Source: an uncultured Dehalococcoidia bacterium
Lineage (GTDB): Bacteria; Chloroflexota; Dehalococcoidia; Tepidiformales; Tepidiformaceae
NCBI GenBank assembly: GCA_938015525.1
Contig: CALLPC010000002.1
Location: forward strand, 124,001-188,000
Direction: 5' to 3'
Length of the DNA stretch: 64,000 nucleotides
Under the pieces are notes generated by a model. That model saw nothing but the letters and a program-made list of their open reading frames with translations. It searched no databases and had not been told where the DNA came from. Below are positions 15,428 through 24,241 of this stretch, piece by piece. Numbering within the stretch: position 1 is the first letter of the stretch; every line of letters begins with the position of its first letter. The translations under genes and the position numbers were made by a program.

Positions 15428-16206
15428 GCGCTCCGTCCCTCCGCCCGCGCCGGCCGCACCATCCCGAAGACCGCCCGCGCCCGTTCCCGTCCCTCAGGCA
15501 CCAGGAAAAGCGTCAATCCGAACGTCAGCAGTAGATTCGTCACCAGGAAGAACACGAACTCCTCGATGGGCAGCCCGCCGGGCAGGAACACCCCGGTCGA
15601 CGTCCGCTCCGTGATGTGCCACGTCCCGGCCCCGATGGCGATGGTGTCGGCCGCCGCCAGGTAAACCGTCGGCACCGCGAACCCGGGCAGAACCGTCCGC
15701 CACCGCCGGAGCAGGATGTCGGCGCCGAACCCTGCCTGCAGCGCCAGCGGCGGCAGCGCCCACGCGAGGATGAGCCCCAGGTATCGCAGCGATTCCGGCC
15801 CCGCTACCATCGCCGCGCCCGCGGCCGCACCCCCGAGCAGCGCGCCGCCCCCCGCAGCCCGCGCCGCCCTCCCGTTCCCTGCGGCGCCCCCCGGGGCGCG
15901 CGACCGCAGGAGCAGGCCCACCCAGAGCCCCGTCATCACCGACTGCAGCACGAAGAACGCATACTCCTCCAGCGGCACCCATCCCAGCCGGATGCCCCAG
16001 GTCCGCTCCTCCGGGTAGGTCCAGGTGCCGGAGGCCACGAGGTAGTTGTCCCACGGCGTCGTATACACCACCGCGATGAGCGCCAGCACCGCGATGCCCG
16101 CCGCCAGCTCCCGCACCGGCGGAGCCGGCCGCCAGCGGACTGCCGCCGCCAGCAGCGTCACGATCGGCGGCAGCAGGTACAGCCCGAGGAACGCCCCGTA
16201 GCTCAT
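15424..16206 (-). CDS. crtYcd: Lycopene cyclase, fused CrtYc-CrtYd type
   Basis: This 260-residue integral membrane protein contains two tandem cyclase repeats, as in the fused heterodimeric-type cyclases of actinobacteria, archaea and fungi. The first has TTPWDNYLVASGTW and PLEEYAFFVLQS; the second has AAADTIAIGAGTWHI and PIEEFVFFLVTN. Six or more hydrophobic segments are visible. It should convert lycopene to beta-carotene in the membrane. The ATG overlaps the TGA of the P450 gene. Whether one or both ends are cyclised cannot be read from sequence. Confidence 0.88.
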   Translation of the reverse strand: MSYGAFLGLYLLPPIVTLLAAAVRWRPAPPVRELAAGIAVLALIAVVYTTPWDNYLVASGTWTYPEERTWGIRLGWVPLEEYAFFVLQSVMTGLWVGLLLRSRAPGGAAGNGRAARAAGGGALLGGAAAGAAMVAGPESLRYLGLILAWALPPLALQAGFGADILLRRWRTVLPGFAVPTVYLAAADTIAIGAGTWHITERTSTGVFLPGGLPIEEFVFFLVTNLLLTFGLTLFLVPEGRERARAVFGMVRPARAEGRSA

Positions 16207-17504
16207 CGCCTCCGCACCTTCAGAAGGCCGCCGCGCGGTTCGAGCGTCGCGCCCATCGCGCCCCGCAGCGGCCGCCGCGTCACCGCCAGGTCGAACCGCT
16301 GCAGCACCCGTGCCAGCACCAGCCGCGCCTCCAGGTTCGCGAACGCCGCACCGATGCAGTTCCGCGGCCCGCCCCCGAACGGCAGATACGTATACGCACC
16401 CGGCGGCCCCCCTCCCTCCAGCCACCGGCCCGGGTCGAACGCCCGCGGCGCAGCCCACCGCGCCGCGTCTCGCTGCGCCAGGAAGTACGACAGCATCACC
16501 CGCTGCCCTCCCCGGACGACGTAGCCGTCCAGCTCGGTCTCCCGCAGCGCCCGCCGTCCACCGACGTGAATCGGCGGCCACAGGCGCAGCGTTTCCTTGA
16601 GGACGGCATCGATGACGGGCAGGTCGTGGGCTCCGAGGGACGCCAGCCCCTCCCCGGCCGGCGCCCGCCGCGCCTCCCGGCTCGCCCGGGCGAGCCACTC
16701 CGGGCTTCGCGCCAGCAGGTGGAGCGCCCACGAAAGCTGCGCCGTGCTCGTGTCGTGCCCCGCGATCAGCATCGTGAGAGCGTGGTCCCGCACCCGCTCC
16801 AGGTCGAACGTCCCGAGCAGCAGGTCCAGCATCGTCGCCGGCTCCCCCGGGTGTTCACGCCGCCAGGCGACCACGTGCCGTACGTGCGCTTCCAGCAGCC
16901 TCACCCGGCGCGGGACCCTCCCAGCACGCCCCCGCAACACCCAGGGCCCCGGCCCGATGTACCGCAGCGCCGCCAGCAGCCCCGGCAGCGACCGTTCCAG
17001 CTCCGCGCCCCGCAGGTCGTACCCGAAAAACACCCGCTCGAACGCCCGCCAGGCGACCCGCCGCATCGCCTCCACCGCCTCGACCCGGCCCTCGGTCGGC
17101 CAGCCTTCCAGCTCCTCCTCGATGACTTCCACGACCACCGCCGCCGCCTGCCGGAGCCGTTCCGGCTCGAATGCCGGTGCCATCACCGCCCGCGCCCGGT
17201 CGTGCTCCTCCCCATCCGTCACGAGAATGCTCCGGCGGAACAGCCGCACCGCAGGGTCGCCTTCCGGCCGCCAGCTGAACAGCTCCCGGCGCTCGAAGAG
17301 CGCCTGCCGAAGCGCCCGCGGCGAAGCTACCACCACCGGGCGGAACCCCCCGAAGCCCAGTTCGAACACCTCCCCGAGCCCCGCCCGCGCCACCTCCAGC
17401 GCCTCATACAGCCCGGCCGTTCCATAACGGAGCGTCCAGAGCGCCCTGAGGCCCGCAGTCGGCGGCAGGCCGTCCGTCCGCGGCGGCGCTTTCACACCGG
17501 TCAC
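16203..17504 (-). CDS. Cytochrome P450, probable carotenoid hydroxylase
   Basis: This 433-residue P450 has the I-helix AGHDTST at 248-254, K-helix E-x2-R at 304-307 (ETLRLWP) and heme-binding [11 protein letters not shown] with Cys383. The frame remains open far upstream within uvsE, but the GTG at 17504 overlaps the uvsE TGA as GTGA and gives a normal-length P450. No CrtZ or CrtR hydroxylase gene is present, and Thermus CYP175A1 is a known P450 beta-carotene hydroxylase, so ring hydroxylation of beta-carotene is the best guess. No ferredoxin or reductase gene is adjacent. Confidence 0.87.
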   Translation of the reverse strand: MTGVKAPPRTDGLPPTAGLRALWTLRYGTAGLYEALEVARAGLGEVFELGFGGFRPVVVASPRALRQALFERRELFSWRPEGDPAVRLFRRSILVTDGEEHDRARAVMAPAFEPERLRQAAAVVVEVIEEELEGWPTEGRVEAVEAMRRVAWRAFERVFFGYDLRGAELERSLPGLLAALRYIGPGPWVLRGRAGRVPRRVRLLEAHVRHVVAWRREHPGEPATMLDLLLGTFDLERVRDHALTMLIAGHDTSTAQLSWALHLLARSPEWLARASREARRAPAGEGLASLGAHDLPVIDAVLKETLRLWPPIHVGGRRALRETELDGYVVRGGQRVMLSYFLAQRDAARWAAPRAFDPGRWLEGGGPPGAYTYLPFGGGPRNCIGAAFANLEARLVLARVLQRFDLAVTRRPLRGAMGATLEPRGGLLKVRRR

Positions 17505-18376
17505 CCGGTGCGCCTCCCCGCTGCCGGGCCGGGTTCGAGTAATGCCAGCACCGCAAGCTCCTTCGCCTTCGCCTCCACCATAACGTCCAGCGTGAGCCCC
17601 GCTCCTGCCTCGCGCAACCGGTCGAAATCCGCCGGCGCCACCATCTCCGCATGCGCCCCCGGCCGTGCCCCGGCGGCCTGGCTGGAAAGGTGGACCTTCT
17701 GCCGGGTCCGCCAGGTCTCGGCCGCGGCGCTCAGCGCCTCCCGCAGCGTCATCCCGCCGTCGTTCCAGCCATGGTGCAGCGTGTCGACGATCACCGGAAC
17801 GCCGAGCCGCCGCGCCGCCGGGAGCAGCGCCCGCACACTCCACGTCCGCTCGTCGTTTTCGAGCGCGAGGTACCGCAGCACCGCATCCTGCCGCTCCAGC
17901 GCCGCCACCAGCCGCCCAGGCGACCCCGCCGGCCCGCCGTGCAGCACGAGCACCCCATCCTCCGCTCCCAGCAGGTCCAGCACCCGCGCCGAATACTGCA
18001 GCTCCGCCAGCGAACGCTCCACCACCGCCTCCCGCGCACTTCCCGGCTGCACGAACTGGCCAGGGTGCATCGAAAGCCGGATGCCGCCTGCCCGCGCCAG
18101 CCTGCCGATCGCAGCCAGCCGCTCGCCGTGCGCCTCCTCCCAGTCGTACGGGAACGCCGGGTGCGAGGCGAACGGCACGAGCTGCTGCCCGACCCGCAGC
18201 AGCCCCAGCCCGTGTTCGGCATTGAACGCGACCATCCGCTCCAGGTCGGTGAGGTTCGCCTCGACCTTCTCCCGTACCCGCGCTTCGCTCAGATTCGCCA
18301 GCCGCAGGGTGCGGAGCGTCGTAGCGCCGAGCGTCCGGTTCTCGCACAGGTAGCCGAAACGCCAGCCCGCTGTCAC
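17501..18376 (-). CDS. uvsE: UV damage endonuclease UvsE/UVDE
   Basis: This 291-residue TIM-barrel protein has the UVDE signature order: [12 protein letters not shown] at the start, [55 protein letters not shown] and [12 protein letters not shown]. The His, Glu and Asp residues in these blocks are the expected metal ligands. The enzyme nicks DNA 5' of UV photoproducts and abasic sites. GTG 18376 overlaps the crtI TGA, and the stop is overlapped by the P450 start, so it is fully embedded in the carotenoid operon. Confidence 0.9.
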   Translation of the reverse strand: MTAGWRFGYLCENRTLGATTLRTLRLANLSEARVREKVEANLTDLERMVAFNAEHGLGLLRVGQQLVPFASHPAFPYDWEEAHGERLAAIGRLARAGGIRLSMHPGQFVQPGSAREAVVERSLAELQYSARVLDLLGAEDGVLVLHGGPAGSPGRLVAALERQDAVLRYLALENDERTWSVRALLPAARRLGVPVIVDTLHHGWNDGGMTLREALSAAAETWRTRQKVHLSSQAAGARPGAHAEMVAPADFDRLREAGAGLTLDVMVEAKAKELAVLALLEPGPAAGRRTG

Positions 18377-19863
18377 CTGCCCTCTTCCGACGCGATGATC
18401 CGCTCCACCACCTTCGCCGAGGAGAGCACACCCGGTACACCGGCACCCGGATGCGTCCCGGCGCCCACGAAGTACAGGTTGTCGATGTCCTCGGACCGGT
18501 TGTGTGGCCGGAACCACGCCGATTGCCACAGCGTCGGCTGCACGCTGAACCCCGTCCCGAGGTACGTATTCAGGTTGTCCCGGAAATGTCGCGGGTCGAT
18601 GGTCCGCTCGACGACGATGTGGCGCCGCAGCCCCGGAAGATACTCCCGCTCCAGGAACTCGAGAATCAGCTCACGATAGCGCGGCGCCATACGCTCCCAG
18701 TCCGTCGGCGAACCGAGGTGCGGCACCGGCGAAAGCGCATAGAACGCCTCGTGCCCCGGCGGCGCCCCGCTCGGGTCCGTCAGCGTCGGAACGTGCACGT
18801 AGAGCGAAAAATCCCGCGGCAGCCCCCTCGCCCGGAAGATATCCCGGATGAGCCCCCTGTACCGCTCGCTCAGGATGATGTTGTGATGCACCAGCGGCGT
18901 GTCCCGGTACAGCCGGTCCGTCCCGAAATACACCACGAACAGCGACATGCTGTACGCCGTCAGCTTCCGGTACCGCAGGTCCGAATTCCTCCACCCCCGG
19001 TGCTCCGGCGCGATGAGCGCCAGGTACGCCTGGGGAACGTCCCCGTTACAGATCACCCGGTCCGCCGCGATGACCTCCCCGCTTGCCAGCTCGACCCCCA
19101 CCGCGCGCCGCCCTCGCACCGGGATGCGCGTTACCTCAGCGCTCAGCCGCAGCTCACCCCCCAGCTCTTCGAACAGCCGCACCAGCGCATCCACCAGCGC
19201 ACCCGTCCCGCCCTCCGCGTACCACACCCCCCACTCCCGCTCCAGGTGGTGGATCATCGCGTAAATCGATGACGCCACGAATGGGTTCCCCCCGATGAGC
19301 AGCGGGTGGAACGTAAAGCACCGCCGCAGGAACGGGTCCTCGATGTACTGCGAAACGAACCCGTACACCGACCGGTACGATTTCAGCCGCACCAGGTCCG
19401 GCGCTACCCGCAGCATATCCGTCGCGTGCAGGAAGGGCGCATCTGCCAGCTCCACGAACCCCTTCTGAAAAATCGCCCGGCTCGCATCGAGGAACCGCCG
19501 GTACCCCTCGATGTCCCGCGGATTCCAGCGCGCAATCTGCGCCGCGACATCGTCGAAATTACCGTTGTATTCGAACCACCGCCCCGTCGCATCGAATATC
19601 CGGTAGAAAGGGTTCACCGGGAGCAGGCGCGCGTAGTCCTCGAGCCGTCGCCCCGCCAGCGCGAACAGCTCCTCGAACAGGAATGGCGCCGTAATCACCG
19701 TCGGCCCGCCGTCGAACCGGAAACCGCCGGCCTCCACCGGCGCGGCCCGGCCCCCTGCCCGCGGTTGCTTCTCCACCAGCGTCACGCGGTCCCCGCGGGC
19801 CGCCATCCGTACCGCGGCCGCCAGCCCCCCAAAGCCGCTCCCGATCACCACCGTCCGGGTCAC
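18373..19863 (-). CDS. crtI: Phytoene desaturase
   Basis: This 496-residue FAD-dependent desaturase has the N-terminal dinucleotide fold [20 protein letters not shown] with [12 protein letters not shown], the [11 protein letters not shown] block, and the C-terminal CrtI signature [19 protein letters not shown]. It introduces double bonds into phytoene to give lycopene at the membrane. GTG 19863 overlaps the crtB TGA. The number of desaturation steps cannot be judged from sequence; a cyclase gene in the same operon favours lycopene. Confidence 0.92.
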   Translation of the reverse strand: MTRTVVIGSGFGGLAAAVRMAARGDRVTLVEKQPRAGGRAAPVEAGGFRFDGGPTVITAPFLFEELFALAGRRLEDYARLLPVNPFYRIFDATGRWFEYNGNFDDVAAQIARWNPRDIEGYRRFLDASRAIFQKGFVELADAPFLHATDMLRVAPDLVRLKSYRSVYGFVSQYIEDPFLRRCFTFHPLLIGGNPFVASSIYAMIHHLEREWGVWYAEGGTGALVDALVRLFEELGGELRLSAEVTRIPVRGRRAVGVELASGEVIAADRVICNGDVPQAYLALIAPEHRGWRNSDLRYRKLTAYSMSLFVVYFGTDRLYRDTPLVHHNIILSERYRGLIRDIFRARGLPRDFSLYVHVPTLTDPSGAPPGHEAFYALSPVPHLGSPTDWERMAPRYRELILEFLEREYLPGLRRHIVVERTIDPRHFRDNLNTYLGTGFSVQPTLWQSAWFRPHNRSEDIDNLYFVGAGTHPGAGVPGVLSSAKVVERIIASEEGR

Positions 19864-20810
19864 ATGCCCTCCACGGCTGCCGCCGGTGCCCGGAACGCGC
19901 GCCACACCGCCAGCGGCAGCAGCGCCGCCCGCCGCCACCCGGGCACGCTCGCCCGCCCGCGAAACACGTCATACTCCCGCCGCTCGATGTCGTCGAGAAT
20001 CCGCGAGTACAGTTCCAGTGCGGCCGTCACGGCCAGCCGCCCGTCCCCGTCCAGCAGGCCCACGCCCGGCCGTGCCCCCGCGTAGAGGGCCCGCGCCCGC
20101 GCCACCTGGAACTTCATGAACGCCCGCCACCGCTCATCGACGACGCCCTTCGCAAGGTGCTCGTCCGTTACCCCGAAGCGCCCCATCTCATCCCGCGGCA
20201 GGTACACCCGCCCGTTCTCCCAATCCTCCGCGACATCGCGCAGCACGTTCGTCAGCTGCATCGCGACGCCCAGCCGGATGGCGTACAGCGCCGGGTCTCC
20301 GCGGCTCCCGATGATCCGCATCGACATCAGGCCGACCGTCGCGGCGACCCCGTAACAATACCGTGCCAGCGCCGGGAAATCGTCGAACCCGCGGTGCCGA
20401 AGGTCCCCGGCGAGTGCATCCACCAGCTGCGCGGGCAGGTGCGTGGGAATCGCATACGCATCCCGCGTCGCCGCCCAGGCCCGCAGCACCGGGTCGCCGT
20501 CAGCCCCGGCCTCCCCCGTCCCCGCCGCGCCCCATGCCCGCAGCCGCCCCTCCCGGTCGTCGCCCGGCTCGTCCACGATATCGTCCGCAACCCGGCAAAA
20601 GGCGTACAGCGCACGGATGGCCCGCCGCTTGGCGCCCGGCAGCAGGCGCGTCGCCACATAAAAGGTCCGGCTGTGTTCCCGGGTGATGGCGTCGCACCGG
20701 GCGAAATCCCCCGCCTCCACCGCCGACGCCCCGGCCCGCCCGGCGGGCAGCGCGGTGCCGTCTCCCCGGGCGAGCGCGAGCAGCTCCCGCTCCCACGGCG
20801 CGAGCGTCAT
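19860..20810 (-). CDS. crtB: Phytoene synthase
   Basis: This 316-residue protein condenses two geranylgeranyl diphosphates to phytoene. The first Asp-rich motif is seen in [13 protein letters not shown] and the second in [21 protein letters not shown], with [10 protein letters not shown] between them. It is the first gene of the seven-gene carotenoid operon. The ATG at 20810 was preferred over the GTG at 20834. The 76-base leader holds a TAGTCT hexamer, also used as the -10 of the rRNA promoter in this window, but no convincing -35. Confidence 0.92.
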   Translation of the reverse strand: MTLAPWERELLALARGDGTALPAGRAGASAVEAGDFARCDAITREHSRTFYVATRLLPGAKRRAIRALYAFCRVADDIVDEPGDDREGRLRAWGAAGTGEAGADGDPVLRAWAATRDAYAIPTHLPAQLVDALAGDLRHRGFDDFPALARYCYGVAATVGLMSMRIIGSRGDPALYAIRLGVAMQLTNVLRDVAEDWENGRVYLPRDEMGRFGVTDEHLAKGVVDERWRAFMKFQVARARALYAGARPGVGLLDGDGRLAVTAALELYSRILDDIERREYDVFRGRASVPGWRRAALLPLAVWRAFRAPAAAVEGM

Positions 20811-20886
20811 CGCAGCCCGGTCTCCCGCGTCCACGTGCCCAGACTACCGGCCGCCGAGGGCGCCAGCTGTAAGCCGTCCGGCGCGG

Positions 20887-21489
20887 TCATCTGCCCCCGA
20901 GCGCCTCCGCCACGCCATAAGCCGACCGTGTCGCCTCGAACCGCGCCACGTCGTGGCTCAGCACGAGCAGGTCGTGCTTCTTCCCCTCCCGGTCCTTCAC
21001 CTGGTCCCGCAAGAGCGCTTCCGGCCGGAACCCGAGCCCTTCAAACGTCGCAATGGCGCCCCTCTGGTCGAGCGTCATCTGGGCGACCATCTTCTCGATC
21101 CCCAGGCCCAGCGCATTCGCAAAGGCCTCCTGCGTCAGCAGCCGGCCCAGCCCTCTCCCTCGCCACCCCTCGGCGACCGTCACCCGCAGCTCCGCGACAT
21201 GCGCCGTCCAGCGCAGCGAATTCCGGTGAATCGTCCCGTACCCGACGACCTCTCCGTCGCTCTCCGCGAGGACCGTCAGGATTTCACCCCGGGAGATCTC
21301 CCCTATCCAGTCGTCGACCGCCTCCGGCTGGGTGATATCCCGCCGCAGGAAGAGCAGGTCGTGCTCCGGGAGCTTCCGCGCAAAGGCCAGCACCGCCTCC
21401 CGGTCCGCTGCAGTCATCAGGCGGAGCGTCACCCGCTGCTCGCCGAGAGTGCGTTCCACGGGATAAGTCCGAACCGTTTCCGCTGTCAT
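20887..21489 (-). CDS. GNAT-family N-acetyltransferase
   Basis: This 200-residue protein has a single GNAT domain: LRLMTAADREAVLAFAR at the start, VVGYGTIHRNSLRWTAHVAELRVTV, and the acetyl-CoA loop GWRGRGLGRLLTQEA. Its ATG overlaps the TGA of phaC, so its expression is tied to PHA synthase. The substrate is unknown; CoA-linked regulation of PHA enzymes is only a possibility. Confidence 0.85.
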   Translation of the reverse strand: MTAETVRTYPVERTLGEQRVTLRLMTAADREAVLAFARKLPEHDLLFLRRDITQPEAVDDWIGEISRGEILTVLAESDGEVVGYGTIHRNSLRWTAHVAELRVTVAEGWRGRGLGRLLTQEAFANALGLGIEKMVAQMTLDQRGAIATFEGLGFRPEALLRDQVKDREGKKHDLLVLSHDVARFEATRSAYGVAEALGGR

Positions 21490-22562
21490 ACCGAACGCTC
21501 CGCGAGCCAGGATTCGAGCTGCGGCCACAGACGATAGACCGCATTTCCCCCGGCCACGAGGCTCACGTGGCCGCCCTTCAGCATCACCTCTCGCCTGTCT
21601 TCGCTCCCGATGAGCGAGACCAGCGGGCGCGCCGAATCGTACGGCACGATGTGGTCGTGCTCCGCCACCACGTGCAGGAACGGGACCTTCACCGCTCCGA
21701 GGTCCACCCGGCGTCCCCCAACCTCGAACTCGTTCCGGACCAACCGGTTCTCCCACATGAACTGCTTCGTGAACTGCCGGAAGCACTCGCCCGGGAACGG
21801 AATCTGGTCCGCCGCCCACCGCTCGAACAGCCGGTACGACCGCACGAAGTCGTCGTTCCACAGGTTGTCCCACAGCTGGATGTTCTTTGCCACCCGCCCC
21901 GCCGGCTTCAGCATGTCGAACGATGCGTAGATGAGCTCCGGCGGCACGTTCCCCAGTGTGTCCACCACCCGGTCCACGTCGAAATACCGCGGGTCGAGCC
22001 ACCGCTTGAACAGCACCATCCCATCCGAATCCACCGGCGTGGTGAAACACGCCAGGTTCTTCAGCGGCCCCTCGGGATGCAGCGCCGCGTACATCGTCGA
22101 GAGCTGCCCACCCATGCAGTAGCCGACGACCGAGAGCTCCTCCTCACCCGAATCCTCGAGAACCCGCCCGACACAGTCCGGGATGAAATCGAGGACGTAA
22201 TCCTCCAGCCGCAACCGCGCGTCCTCCGGCCGCGGCACCCCCCAGTCGATCATGTACACGTCGAAACCCTGCCGCACGAGGAACTCCACCAGGCTCTGCC
22301 CCGGCGCCAGGTCCAGGATGTACGGCTTGCTCACCAGCGACATCACCAGGAGCACCGGAACCCGGTACACCTCATCCGTCTGCGGCCGGTAGTGGTACAG
22401 CTGCAGCGTCCCGCGCCGATAGATGATGTCCTTCGGCGTCAGTCCCACCGCCGGGTCGCCGGTCGAGATGTACTCGAGCCCTTTGATGCTCCGCTGGATC
22501 GCTCGCTCCACCTCCATCCGGACGCGGGCTTCAATCGACGTCTCGCCAGCCGGGGCACTCAT
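21486..22562 (-). CDS. phaC: Polyhydroxyalkanoate synthase, class III PhaC subunit
   Basis: This 358-residue alpha/beta hydrolase-like protein has a lipase-like box with Cys nucleophile (GYCMGG, Cys149) and the partners Asp303 (AEHDHIVP) and His332 (GGHVSLVAG). The length and absence of a long N-terminal domain fit class III synthases, which need a PhaE partner; a PhaE-like gene lies 111 bases upstream. It polymerises (R)-3-hydroxyacyl-CoA on granules. GAGGAGG precedes the ATG. Confidence 0.92.
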   Translation of the reverse strand: MSAPAGETSIEARVRMEVERAIQRSIKGLEYISTGDPAVGLTPKDIIYRRGTLQLYHYRPQTDEVYRVPVLLVMSLVSKPYILDLAPGQSLVEFLVRQGFDVYMIDWGVPRPEDARLRLEDYVLDFIPDCVGRVLEDSGEEELSVVGYCMGGQLSTMYAALHPEGPLKNLACFTTPVDSDGMVLFKRWLDPRYFDVDRVVDTLGNVPPELIYASFDMLKPAGRVAKNIQLWDNLWNDDFVRSYRLFERWAADQIPFPGECFRQFTKQFMWENRLVRNEFEVGGRRVDLGAVKVPFLHVVAEHDHIVPYDSARPLVSLIGSEDRREVMLKGGHVSLVAGGNAVYRLWPQLESWLAERSV

Positions 22563-22610
22563 GCAGCGGCCTCCTCGGGTCCCTTCCAGCGTGGACCGAA
22601 GTCTACTCGC

Positions 22611-22626
22611 GCCCGGTCACCCGGGC
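22611..22626. repeat. Hairpin in the phaE-phaC spacer
   Basis: A perfect 6-bp stem (GCCCGG with CCGGGC) has a 4-base loop that reads GTGA on the transcribed strand. It lies in the 111-base spacer, next to an AT-rich patch (about 22627-22653) that may hold a second promoter for phaC. Confidence 0.4.
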
Positions 22627-22673
22627 CATGACATTATTGCGAAAAGTAAATGAACGATGCCCGGTCCGCCCCG

Positions 22674-23066
22674 CTACGCATCGTTCCCCCGGCTCGGGGG
22701 CTGCTTCGTCCTGGCAGGCCGATTGACCGGTGAGACGCCGTTCTCCGGGTCGCTAACCTCCGCTTCCGCGCCCCGCGCCAGCATGCCCTCGATACGCCCC
22801 AGGCGCTCCTCGATCGCGCTCAGCCGCTCCCCGAGCCCGAGCACCTCCTGCCGGCTGGGCATGTTCACCAGCTGGAGATAGCGCCCCATCGTCTCGTTCA
22901 TGCCCTTCTGCAGGTTCAGGTAAAAGTCCATGAACCGTCCCATCGCCTTGCTGAACTCGTCCGTCGCCATCGCCTGGTTCAGGAACGCGTTCCACTGGCG
23001 CTCCGACTGCGCCACCCACTCCCGCCACATCGCCAGCGGGTCCATCGCTTGCTGCTTCTCGGCCAT
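22674..23066 (-). CDS. phaE: PhaE-like PHA synthase subunit
   Basis: This 130-residue mostly helical protein has the PhaE-like end pattern NMPSRQEVLGLGERLSAIE followed by a coiled-coil repeat, then a polar tail. It is much shorter than typical PhaE (about 300-360 residues), resembling only the C-terminal part. The ATG at 23066 follows GGAGGG. Its position between phaQ-like and phaC supports a synthase-partner role. A phasin-like granule protein is the alternative. Confidence 0.7.
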   Translation of the reverse strand: MAEKQQAMDPLAMWREWVAQSERQWNAFLNQAMATDEFSKAMGRFMDFYLNLQKGMNETMGRYLQLVNMPSRQEVLGLGERLSAIEERLGRIEGMLARGAEAEVSDPENGVSPVNRPARTKQPPSRGNDA

Positions 23067-23097
23067 CTGACGCCCTCCGGGCAATGAAGAATTGCGT

Positions 23098-23580
23098 TCA
23101 GCCCCGCGCCCGGCTGTCCTCGCCGTTCACGTCCCCGCGCGGGCCCCCGGCGAAAGCCCGGAAGCCCTCAGCCGCCTGCCGCAGCACCCGCTGATAGTGC
23201 TCGAGGACCTCGATCCAGCCGCTCAGGAACGCCTCCCCCGCGGCCGTCAGGCTGTACATCCGCCGCGCCGGCCCGCTCTCCGACGTGTCCCAGAACGACG
23301 AAACCAGGCCCGCCCGCTCCAGCTGCCGCAGCGTCCGGTAGACCGTTCCGCTGTCCGATTGCGGCAGACCCGCCTGTGCCAGCCGCTGCGTCAACTCATA
23401 GCCGTACGCGTTCCACCCCCGCAAGAAGGCCAGCAGCGTCGTCGAAAGCATCTCCCCGTGGAGCCGCGGCTGCGGCGCCGCCTCCCGCTCCCCCTCCTGG
23501 CCGTCCCCGCCAGGCTCAGCGGCGGGCACCCCCGCCTCGCTCAGCTTCTCGCTCGGTGTCGCAGACTTCTTCTTCGCCAT
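23098..23580 (-). CDS. phaQ: PadR-family regulator, PHB-responsive repressor PhaQ-like
   Basis: This 160-residue protein has a charged N-terminal tail (1-50) and a PadR winged helix: STTLLAFLRGWNAYGYELTQR, SGTVYRTLRQLERAGLVSS and RRMYSLTAAGEAFL. PadR-like PhaQ of Bacillus senses PHB and represses its own and phasin genes. Here the gene is head-to-head with a phasin, with a perfect palindrome between them, and is followed by phaE and phaC. A TTGTCA / CATACT pair with 18-base spacing on the minus strand may be its promoter. The upstream codons MCILQLA are also in frame. Confidence 0.82.
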   Translation of the reverse strand: MAKKKSATPSEKLSEAGVPAAEPGGDGQEGEREAAPQPRLHGEMLSTTLLAFLRGWNAYGYELTQRLAQAGLPQSDSGTVYRTLRQLERAGLVSSFWDTSESGPARRMYSLTAAGEAFLSGWIEVLEHYQRVLRQAAEGFRAFAGGPRGDVNGEDSRARG

Positions 23581-23613
23581 CGCTAGCTGCAGTATGCACA
23601 TACGAGCAGCGTG

Positions 23614-23642
23614 TTGACAAGTGCAGCATCTATCTGTAACTT
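23614..23642 (+). promoter_or_regulatory. Phasin promoter
   Basis: A consensus TTGACA is followed by 17 bases and TAACTT, placing the start about 35 bases before the phasin ATG. The -10 lies inside the palindromic operator. Confidence 0.6.
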
Positions 23643-23652
23643 GCAGATAGAT
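23628..23652. promoter_or_regulatory. Palindromic operator in the phaQ-phasin divergent region
   Basis: A perfect 9-bp inverted repeat (ATCTATCTG, 7-base spacer, CAGATAGAT) covers the phasin -10 region. It is AT-rich compared with its surroundings and is the obvious candidate binding site for the adjacent PadR/PhaQ-like repressor. Confidence 0.7.
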
Positions 23653-23682
23653 TTGGGCCGCAGCCCACGAAAGGACCGCTCC

Positions 23683-24162
23683 ATGACCGCTCCCTCCGAA
23701 ACCGTCCAGAAGTACTACGACGCCCTCATCGAAGGCTACGACCTCCTCGTCGAAGCCATCGAAAAGGCCAACGAACGCGGCATCAAGGTCACCCGCCAGC
23801 TCGCCGCCGACGTCATCGCCGGCCAGCGCGATGCCCTCCAGCTCGGCAAGAAGCTCGCTGCCGAGCCGGGCGACCTCGGCCAGTTCTATGCCGCCCTCCT
23901 CGAGACCACCACCGCCGCCCAGGGCCGCGCACTCGCCTTCACCCAGGCCGCCTACCAGGAGGCCCTCGCCAGCGGAGCCGACGCCCGTGAGCTCATCCAG
24001 AAACTGGCCGAGGCGAACCGCGAAACGGCCGCCGCCGCCGTCGAAGTCGCCCGCCAGTGGGCGAGCGCCAACCCCTTGGCAGAAGTCATGAAGAAGAGCC
24101 TCGAAATCTTCCAGGCCCCGGCCGCCCGGGCCTCGAAAAGCGAAGAAACCGCCACCGTCTGA
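23683..24162 (+). CDS. Phasin-like PHA granule protein
   Basis: This 159-residue protein is almost entirely amphipathic helix, rich in Ala, Glu and Lys and with no Cys, typical of phasins that coat PHA granules. It is divergent from the phaQ-like repressor. AAAGGA precedes the ATG. The helical profile and context are convincing, but phasins are divergent, so the family call rests on both together. Confidence 0.8.
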   Translation: MTAPSETVQKYYDALIEGYDLLVEAIEKANERGIKVTRQLAADVIAGQRDALQLGKKLAAEPGDLGQFYAALLETTTAAQGRALAFTQAAYQEALASGADARELIQKLAEANRETAAAAVEVARQWASANPLAEVMKKSLEIFQAPAARASKSEETATV

Positions 24163-24189
24163 CCATCGGCTCCCGGCAGCCCTCACGAC

Positions 24190-24218
24190 AGCGGCCCGGG
24201 CATCCCGCCCGGGCCGCT
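24190..24218. terminator. Strong bidirectional terminator after phasin
   Basis: A perfect 12-bp stem (AGCGGCCCGGGC with GCCCGGGCCGCT) with a 5-base loop lies between the convergent phasin and lipase genes, followed on the plus strand by a pyrimidine-rich tract. Confidence 0.8.
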
Positions 24219-24241
24219 CCTCTTCTCCCCCGGTCGGCCGC

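Noticed and set aside
16203-18446. Apparent 747-residue protein with an N-terminal extension before the P450
   Set aside because: The extension is out-of-frame uvsE sequence; the GTGA overlap at 17501-17504 gives normal lengths for both genes.
22674-23066. PhaE-like protein as a second phasin
   Set aside because: The NMPSRQEV...LSAIEERL pattern and position before phaC fit PhaE better, though the short length keeps this open.
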